Shown piece after piece: positions 8,667-13,115 of a stretch of DNA of 13,115 nucleotides. Source of the DNA: Candidatus Melainabacteria bacterium (GTDB lineage Bacteria > Cyanobacteriota > Vampirovibrionia > Obscuribacterales > Obscuribacteraceae). Each line of letters starts with the position of its first letter. Positions within the stretch are counted from its first letter, which is position 1. The stretch is from the NCBI GenBank assembly GCA_014380105.1, contig JACMKL010000147.1, positions 1 to 13,115 of the forward strand, in the 5' to 3' direction. The notes under the pieces are model-generated. The model had not been told where the DNA came from, ran no database searches, and saw nothing but the letters and a program-made list of their open reading frames with translations. A program made the position numbers and the translations under genes.

Positions 8667-8687
8667 TCTTTGAGAAGACTAGAGAGT
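8658..8687 (+). terminator. Perfect 13-bp hairpin overlapping the stop codon of the Mo-hydroxylase gene
   Basis: ACTCTCTAGTCTT (8658-8670), a TGAG loop, and AAGACTAGAGAGT (8675-8687) form a perfect 13-bp stem. The TAG stop (8664-8666) sits inside the left arm. No run of T follows on either strand, so it does not meet the classic rho-independent pattern. It could instead pause polymerase or protect the 3' end of the transcript. A second, weaker stem follows at 8692-8711. Confidence 0.6.
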
Positions 8688-8691
8688 TGAC

Positions 8692-8711
8692 CGCGGGATT
8701 AAGTTTCCGCG
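8692..8711. terminator. Second short GC-rich hairpin downstream of the operon
   Basis: CGCGG (8692-8696) pairs with CCGCG (8707-8711), extended inward by a G-T and an A-T pair, leaving a loop of about six bases. It is 5 bp after the 13-bp stem. There is no T-run after it. It probably belongs to the same 3' structure, but it is short enough to be incidental. Confidence 0.3.
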
Positions 8712-8780
8712 ATCATCAAATTTCCAAAATTGACAGCCTCAAGTTAAAATTGTGGGGCAAATGAAAAGTGGGAGGCCTAC

Positions 8781-9257
8781 ATGTACGCTGACGTTAAATA
8801 CGAGAAGCTTGAAAAGGAATTTGAAGAGTCGTTCGAGCGCGAACTATATTCTTACTCATGGGGCTTTTTTGCTTATGATGATACTTCAACTAAAGCCGGA
8901 GGCGGCGCTGGTAATTTCAGCTGGTTCGATAAAAAAGAAGGCTTAGTCCAATTCTTGCAAAAGTTTCCGTTGCTAGCGCACAGTTTAGGAACTGCTGATG
9001 CTGAGTTGTTCGAAAAAGCAAAAGATTTTCTATCGTCTGTGACCACTGATAGCTTAGATCAGAGGGTAATCGACGAACTCAATCAACTCCTTCGTGGTGT
9101 GGAGCAAATACAATGGTTTGGTCAACTCTCAGACTTATTATCGGGAGAGACTGAATTTGCACAAGGGCTTCGCAAGTTTTATTCGTCGTCTACTGAGCCA
9201 CTATCTAAAACGCATATTCCTGAGTTCGCAGAATTTTTGCGAAACTGGGGTCATTAA
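8781..9257 (+). CDS. Small acidic protein of unknown function
   Basis: The 158-residue product is preceded by a strong ribosome binding site, GTGGGAGG (8768-8775), 5 bp before the ATG, which supports this start and that the gene is real. The N-terminal part is rich in Glu and aromatic residues (EESFERELYSYSWGFFAYDD). A Gly-rich turn (KAGGGAGNFSWF) follows, then amphipathic helices to the C-terminus (EFAEFLRNWGH). There is no signal peptide, membrane segment, metal site or catalytic motif that I can see, so it is probably a soluble cytoplasmic protein. I do not recognise the family. It lies after the terminator hairpins and 233 bp before the Fic gene, so it is likely a single-gene unit. A link to the Fic gene, for example as an antitoxin or immunity protein, is not supported by spacing and would be a guess. 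Confidence 0.75.
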   Translation: MYADVKYEKLEKEFEESFERELYSYSWGFFAYDDTSTKAGGGAGNFSWFDKKEGLVQFLQKFPLLAHSLGTADAELFEKAKDFLSSVTTDSLDQRVIDELNQLLRGVEQIQWFGQLSDLLSGETEFAQGLRKFYSSSTEPLSKTHIPEFAEFLRNWGH

Positions 9258-9287
9258 ATCTTCGCGCCATGCCTCCTAAGTCCGCAA

Positions 9288-9303
9288 TGAAATAGAAATT
9301 TCA
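9288..9303. repeat. Short AT-rich inverted repeat downstream of the small acidic gene
   Basis: TGAAAT (9288-9293) and ATTTCA (9298-9303) are perfect inverted repeats around AGAA. It could be an operator half-site pair or a minor hairpin. At 6 bp per arm and AT-rich, chance is a real possibility. Confidence 0.25.
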
Positions 9304-9329
9304 CACCGCGACTAAGCTCGGTATGCCTC

Positions 9330-9490
9330 TGGAATTTTTTGAAGAAATTGGAACCTATTTGCAGCATTCTGGCGGGAAGTTGAACTAAATAGAGAAATTT
9401 GGAGCGTGTATGTGAATTTTCGGGCAATATGGAACCTTTGTTGGTAAAATACATACATCTGGAACCCGAAAGAGCGATCTGGAACCTCAA
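9330..9490. repeat. Array of TGGAACC-like repeats upstream of the Fic gene
   Basis: Exact TGGAACC occurs at 9349, 9430, 9460 and 9480. Related TGGAATT, TGGCGGG and TGGAGCG lie at 9330, 9370 and 9400. The intervals are 19, 21, 30, 30, 30 and 20 bp, which places the motifs on roughly the same face of the helix over 150 bp. The last copy ends 4 bp before the Fic ATG and also provides its only weak Shine-Dalgarno-like GGAA. Candidate explanations are an operator array for an autoregulating toxin system, or the multi-repeat end of an IS21-like element. No transposase remnant is recognisable nearby. Confidence 0.55.
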
Positions 9491-11074
9491 ATGGAATTAG
9501 CGAACCAAAAACCAGCGCTGTTTCAAGGATCGGCTTTGCTGTCCGGCACAAGCCTTGCTGGACTATCCGCCCTTGTTCATGCCTTTAACGTTCCGGCTCC
9601 TGTTCGTGAGCCCAGATGTATTTCCGAGCAAAATATCAAAGGACATATAAGGCAAGAACGCGGTTGGACAATCTACAGTAAGCGCCACGAACTAGAACCC
9701 ACTATTCAGGCGCATCTGAATTTCGCCATGCGGTACGAAAACATCGATCTGATGGTTTTAAAGCGTGTGTTCCTTTCCCTCCCAGCCGAAGCAATTGAGC
9801 AATATGTGCTCTCGGCTCCTAATAGCGCTCTAACACGGCGTGCCTGGTATTTCTATGAAATGCTTACTGGAAACATGCTTGCAGTCCCGGATGCGCCTAA
9901 TGTCACATCAGTAGACTTGCTCGATACCGACAAGTATTTCACCAAATCTAGTGGCACGTTATCGCGTCGGCATAAAGTGCGAGATAACCTTCTGGGGACT
10001 TCCAGTTTTTGTCCTATTATCAGAAAGACTGAAACGTTAAAGTCCTACGTTGAGAGCGACCTCTCGAAATCCGCACTAATTGTCATTGGACGCGTGAGCA
10101 AGTCCGTCATTTCTCGCGCTGCAAGTTTTTTGCTCCTAGCAGACAGTCAGGCTAGTTTTCAATTAGAAGGAGAGCACCCGCCTCGAAATCGAATCGAACG
10201 ATGGGGGCGAGCCGTGATGCAGGCGGGTAAGAACCCTCTGTCAGTCGGAGAATTGCTTCGTCTACATGGAATTCTTATTGAAGACAACCGTTTTGTACAA
10301 GGCGGATTGCGTACTGAGGGTGTTTTTCTCGGCGAACGCACTGCTGATGGTGAGCCGCTTCCCGAGTTCATCGGTGCCAAGCCGGAGGACGTTGAGCATC
10401 TGATCAGTTCGCTAATCGAGTCTAATGCCATCATGAAGGAAGGCAATTTAGATCCCGTTCTTCAAGCCGCCGCAACCGCTTTTGGATTTGTCTACGTTCA
10501 CCCATTCGCTGACGGGAACGGAAGACTTCACCGATGTCTAATTCATCATAGCCTATCAGATCGGCAGTTTACCCCGCCTGGAATGCTTTTCCCTGTTTCA
10601 TCCGTAATGTTGGATTGGATAGATAAGTATCGTGAAATGCTTCAGGCGCATTCCGGTCGGCTAATGGAGTTTATTGAATGGGAACCAACGGTCAAGGGAA
10701 ATGTACACGTCTTAAATGACACCACCGACCTCTACAGATACTTCGATTGCACTGAGGCTGCGGAGTTTCTCTATAGCTGTGTGAAGCGCACTATCGATGC
10801 CGACCTTCCCAGGGAAATTGACTATCTCACGCGTCGGGACGAAGCTATAAAAGATATTATGAACGTTGTTGAAATGCCGGATCTCATGGCTGAGCAGTTT
10901 GTACTATTTGTGCACAGAAATGGTGGCATGCTTCCAAGCAAAAGAAGAAAAAGAGAATTCGCAGCTCTAAAAGATGAAGAGCTGTCTGAGTTGGAAGAAA
11001 TAGTTCGAGACGCATTTGATGGCTTTGAAACCGCAGGTGGTGTCAGAAAGCCCTTCGAAATAACTGCCCAATAA
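9491..11074 (+). CDS. Fic family protein (predicted AMP-transferase), class II with inhibitory motif
   Basis: The 527-residue product carries the complete Fic active-site loop HPFADGNGRLHR (337-348), with catalytic His337 and the phosphate-binding Gly/Asn/Arg positions. Fic enzymes usually transfer AMP from ATP to a hydroxyl side chain of a target protein. Upstream, S222-FQL-E226-G227 fits the (S/T)xxxE(G/N) inhibitory helix; its position N-terminal to the Fic core makes this class II, so Glu226 should restrain ATP binding until relieved. Residues 1-200 (with GLSALVHAFNVPAP and RRAWYFYEMLTG) and the C-terminal 130 residues match, from memory, a family of large Fic proteins of about this length, so it looks full length. 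ATG 9491 is the first start after an in-frame TGA at 9413, but the ribosome binding site is poor. The repeat array directly upstream suggests autoregulation. The target is unknown. It converges on a HipA-family gene. Confidence 0.93.
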   Translation: MELANQKPALFQGSALLSGTSLAGLSALVHAFNVPAPVREPRCISEQNIKGHIRQERGWTIYSKRHELEPTIQAHLNFAMRYENIDLMVLKRVFLSLPAEAIEQYVLSAPNSALTRRAWYFYEMLTGNMLAVPDAPNVTSVDLLDTDKYFTKSSGTLSRRHKVRDNLLGTSSFCPIIRKTETLKSYVESDLSKSALIVIGRVSKSVISRAASFLLLADSQASFQLEGEHPPRNRIERWGRAVMQAGKNPLSVGELLRLHGILIEDNRFVQGGLRTEGVFLGERTADGEPLPEFIGAKPEDVEHLISSLIESNAIMKEGNLDPVLQAAATAFGFVYVHPFADGNGRLHRCLIHHSLSDRQFTPPGMLFPVSSVMLDWIDKYREMLQAHSGRLMEFIEWEPTVKGNVHVLNDTTDLYRYFDCTEAAEFLYSCVKRTIDADLPREIDYLTRRDEAIKDIMNVVEMPDLMAEQFVLFVHRNGGMLPSKRRKREFAALKDEELSELEEIVRDAFDGFETAGGVRKPFEITAQ

Positions 11075-11089
11075 AAAATCGGCATTTCT

Positions 11090-11266
11090 GTGGAGACCGC
11101 CGACTTAATTGATATTTTCAAATTGGTCGCCGAAAAGCGCTTAAAAGCTCGCTTTGGCTTGAAGCGTTCACTATCGCCTGGAACATACTGGAAGGTTTTA
11201 TCGCGATCATCGCAGGTGCGCGAGAGTCTTGAAGGATTGCGCAATGAAGTGTGCCATCACTGCTAA
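11090..11266 (+). CDS. Possible 58-residue small protein in frame with and just after the Fic gene
   Basis: After the Fic TAA (11072-11074), the same frame stays open for 63 codons to a second TAA (11264-11266). The encoded peptide (ETADLIDIFKLVAEKRLKAR, then FGLKRSLSPGTYWKV and a Cys/His tail) looks helical, basic and protein-like, unlike random sequence. The only standard start is GTG at 11090, with no visible ribosome binding site. It may be a small translationally coupled gene, a C-terminal extension of Fic reached by readthrough, or the remnant of a gene whose 5' end is gone. The opposite strand is also open here but reads as a low-complexity shadow. Confidence 0.35.
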   Translation: METADLIDIFKLVAEKRLKARFGLKRSLSPGTYWKVLSRSSQVRESLEGLRNEVCHHC

Positions 11267-11298
11267 CGACCGGCTCACGGGGGAGCACGAACAAATGG

Positions 11299-11327
11299 GC
11301 TCAGCTGATGTTCATCCAGATCTGAGC
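11299..11327. terminator. Weak hairpin between the convergent Fic and HipA-family genes
   Basis: GCTCAG (11299-11304) and CTGAGC (11322-11327) are perfect 6-bp arms around a 17-bp loop, placed 12 bp before the HipA-family stop. A bidirectional terminator is expected between convergent genes. This stem is short with a long loop, and only a GTTTT stretch (11336-11340) follows on the plus strand, so support is limited. Confidence 0.25.
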
Positions 11328-11338
11328 GGAGGGCAGTT

Positions 11339-13115
11339 TTATTGCAACTGCATTGAGACAAAATTGGATTCGACAATAGATGAATACCTAGTCTGCTGGT
11401 CCAGTGGCAATCCGGACAGCACAAGAATTTCCGGCAATTCACGTTTGATGCTTTCAGCTAACGACTGCGCAAAATCCGATACGGTAGCTCTTTCGAGTCC
11501 CCAGCGGCTGGCAATTGCTGCAAAGTCCTTTATCTTGAGCTTGTCATTCTTGCCGTTGATTGGAAAGGCAAAGCGGTCGCCTGGAAGGTGAACCCGTGTG
11601 TTGACCAAATCATAGAGCGGAGAGTATGCAACCACATCTGGTATCGGTACTCCTCCTAATTGTCCTGGAAGTAGCCACATAATGATGGAGACATTCTTTG
11701 CGTGAAGATCTCCATTTCCCACCATCCAAGAGAACAAAAGGTGCTTTAAAAAGTGATTGAGCTGCTCTGGCGCTAACGCTGCTGCTATTAGTGCATCGGC
11801 CACTCGTTCAGCGGATGTTTCATACTTGTCCTGTCGATAGAGCTTAAGCAGAGAAGCTACATCCTGTTGCAAAGCCAGTCTTAGAGAGGAATCAGATTTA
11901 TCTAGCTGTAGCTTGCGTGGAATATCGTATCGCTCAATAAGAAGCGCACGACCAGGAAAAATTGTCTTTCCTCGAAACTCTACTTGCTTTACTGGAGCAG
12001 TCGGTAGTCCTATACGGCGCGCCAATTCCATAGTCGCCCACTCGTTTTCCACTAAATATGGGAAAAGAGGAGATTGGTATTTGAGAATGTGAGAGCAAGA
12101 ATTTTTAAACGTTCCAATTTTCAATGCAGGCTCTTTGTCGGGCTCTCGCTCAAGACTGATGGGCAGCTTAGGCTGAATGCCTGAAATTCGCATTGGTCCT
12201 TTTTTTCCCAGTTTGCGAAAGACATCCTGCAAATTACTGTCCTTTGCGATATCGCCTCGAACTGTCATTACTAAGTTTTCAGCCGAACCGATTTCCGAAA
12301 GGGCACACTCCAAGGTATCGAACACGAGATCTTTGGCGTCAAAATCAGTTGTTCGAAGAGTCAAATTGGACAAATATTTTTGGGTTGTAGCAAGCAATGT
12401 AACTGTATCTTCTCTGGCAATTTTAAATGTCGCTTGAAGTTGGCTCTCGGTCCATCCTTCCGGCAGAAGATTCTCAAAAAAAGCGGGCATTCTCCTGCCT
12501 TCGTATGCTCTTTCTAATGGCAGCTCTTCGCATAAAGCGACTTTCCAATTCGGGGAATACTCAAACTTGAATTCAGTACTTTGAGGTGCCGTCAGGTTGC
12601 CGATTTGCCATCCGTAAAAATAGACAGCAAAGTTATTGCTCTTAGCGATTTCAATGCCCGCGCCGACAGAATGATCTTTGCACAGCTGCAAAAATTTCCA
12701 GTGCTCAGATTTCAGGTCGTTGCGGACGGCAAAAGCGCCTGCCCGGTCTCGGTCAGCAGCGCTGAGATTTCCTATCAATTCCACGATTTTGTGTTCAGGT
12801 ATCAGTTTTTCAGGATAGTGTTTTGCCGTCGATAGACATTCAAAGACGGTCTGCAGCGGGCTTGAGACATTAATGCGTACTGGTTCTGCGCTAGAGGAGA
12901 GCTTCGGCGCGATCATCGTCGGTGCTTCCACATGCTCTACTTCCGGGTATTTGAGATCGGGCAATCGAACGACCTTAACGCCAGGCAGTTCGAAAGGTAT
13001 GTATTTCTGACTGAATCCGGAAAGGAAGACGAGACCGTTAATGGGCGCCAGGGTCGCCGCCGTGCTGTGCGATAGGTGCCACTCGTTGGGAGGACATGAA
13101 ATGAAAGCACAACCG
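11339..13115 (-). CDS. HipA-family Ser/Thr kinase toxin with AbiEi-like N-terminal region, partial (runs off right edge)
   Basis: The stop is TTA at 11341-11339 (minus strand). A TTG at 12964 could start a 541-residue protein, but the frame stays open and protein-like for 50 more codons to the edge (FISCPPNEWHLSHSTAATLA, then NGLVFLSGF), so I infer the true start lies outside. Numbered from 12964: SGIQPKL (261-267) is the Gly-rich loop, SHILK (291-295) holds the ATP-binding Lys, VENEWATMELARRIGL (305-320) is typical of HipA, GNGDLHAKN (416-424) holds the catalytic Asp419, and SPLYDL (448-453) the Mg-binding Asp452. A HipA N-domain-like part (FAVYFYGWQIGNL, FFENLLPEGW) spans about 112-172. HipA kinases phosphorylate a translation factor or tRNA synthetase. 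Residues before about 100 (RINVSSPLQTVFECLS, HWKFLQL) resemble AbiEi-type antitoxins. The position matching autophosphorylated Ser150 of E. coli HipA appears to be Arg259. No HipB gene is in the window. Confidence 0.9.
   Translation of the reverse strand, partial: GCAFISCPPNEWHLSHSTAATLAPINGLVFLSGFSQKYIPFELPGVKVVRLPDLKYPEVEHVEAPTMIAPKLSSSAEPVRINVSSPLQTVFECLSTAKHYPEKLIPEHKIVELIGNLSAADRDRAGAFAVRNDLKSEHWKFLQLCKDHSVGAGIEIAKSNNFAVYFYGWQIGNLTAPQSTEFKFEYSPNWKVALCEELPLERAYEGRRMPAFFENLLPEGWTESQLQATFKIAREDTVTLLATTQKYLSNLTLRTTDFDAKDLVFDTLECALSEIGSAENLVMTVRGDIAKDSNLQDVFRKLGKKGPMRISGIQPKLPISLEREPDKEPALKIGTFKNSCSHILKYQSPLFPYLVENEWATMELARRIGLPTAPVKQVEFRGKTIFPGRALLIERYDIPRKLQLDKSDSSLRLALQQDVASLLKLYRQDKYETSAERVADALIAAALAPEQLNHFLKHLLFSWMVGNGDLHAKNVSIIMWLLPGQLGGVPIPDVVAYSPLYDLVNTRVHLPGDRFAFPINGKNDKLKIKDFAAIASRWGLERATVSDFAQSLAESIKRELPEILVLSGLPLDQQTRYSSIVESNFVSMQLQ

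Noticed and set aside
8730..8750. TTGACA (8730-8735) followed by TAAAAT (8745-8750) as a promoter for the small acidic gene
   Set aside because: The spacing is only 9 bp. No -10 element lies 16-18 bp from TTGACA.
9254..9551. Two minus-strand frames of 78 and 79 codons across the repeat array
   Set aside because: They read through the repeats, lack ribosome binding sites and show no protein-like pattern. One runs antisense into the Fic start.
10822..11244. 140-codon minus-strand frame over the Fic end
   Set aside because: Most of it is antisense to the Fic C-terminus, and its composition (Ser/Arg/Phe rich) is that of a shadow frame.
11229..11591. 120-codon plus-strand frame
   Set aside because: It overlaps the HipA-family gene antisense and has no domain or ribosome binding site support.
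1..13115. tRNA, rRNA, CRISPR, riboswitch or complete insertion sequence
   Set aside because: I saw no cloverleaf, regular 25-40-bp repeats with unique spacers, conserved rRNA stretch, or transposase frame on either strand.

Overview
The window looks like a chromosomal stretch of a Gram-negative-type heterotrophic bacterium with moderate GC. Signal peptides and tight operon packing are visible. I found no rRNA, tRNA, CRISPR array or intact transposon, and the phylum cannot be fixed from the sequence alone.

Left part (1-8666). Two related genes point away from each other across a 249-bp gap. The minus-strand gene (919 down past the left edge) and the plus-strand gene (1169-3532) both encode predicted exported proteins built from the same helical unit of roughly 220-250 residues. 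One unit is visible in the first protein and three in the second. I do not recognise the family. The plus-strand gene is the first of three tightly coupled genes. An ATGA overlap leads into a membrane protein with two antibiotic-biosynthesis-monooxygenase-like domains and three membrane helices (3529-4491). A TAATG overlap then leads into a single-chain 2Fe-2S/FAD/molybdopterin hydroxylase of xanthine dehydrogenase/aldehyde oxidase type (4491-8666). Its cofactor and catalytic residues are intact, but the two residues that recognise xanthine are replaced, so another substrate is likely. A 13-bp hairpin straddling its stop codon closes the operon.

Middle part (8667-9490). A small orphan acidic protein (8781-9257) with a strong ribosome binding site is followed by a gap carrying about seven TGGAACC-like repeats spaced 19-30 bp apart.

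Right part (9491-13115). A large Fic protein with an intact active site and a class II inhibitory motif (9491-11074) converges on a HipA-family kinase (minus strand, running off the right edge). The frame of the kinase continues upstream into what looks like an AbiEi-type antitoxin region. A possible 58-residue reading frame follows the Fic gene in the same frame. This half resembles a toxin-antitoxin/defence-type accessory region. Nothing ties it functionally to the redox operon on the left.
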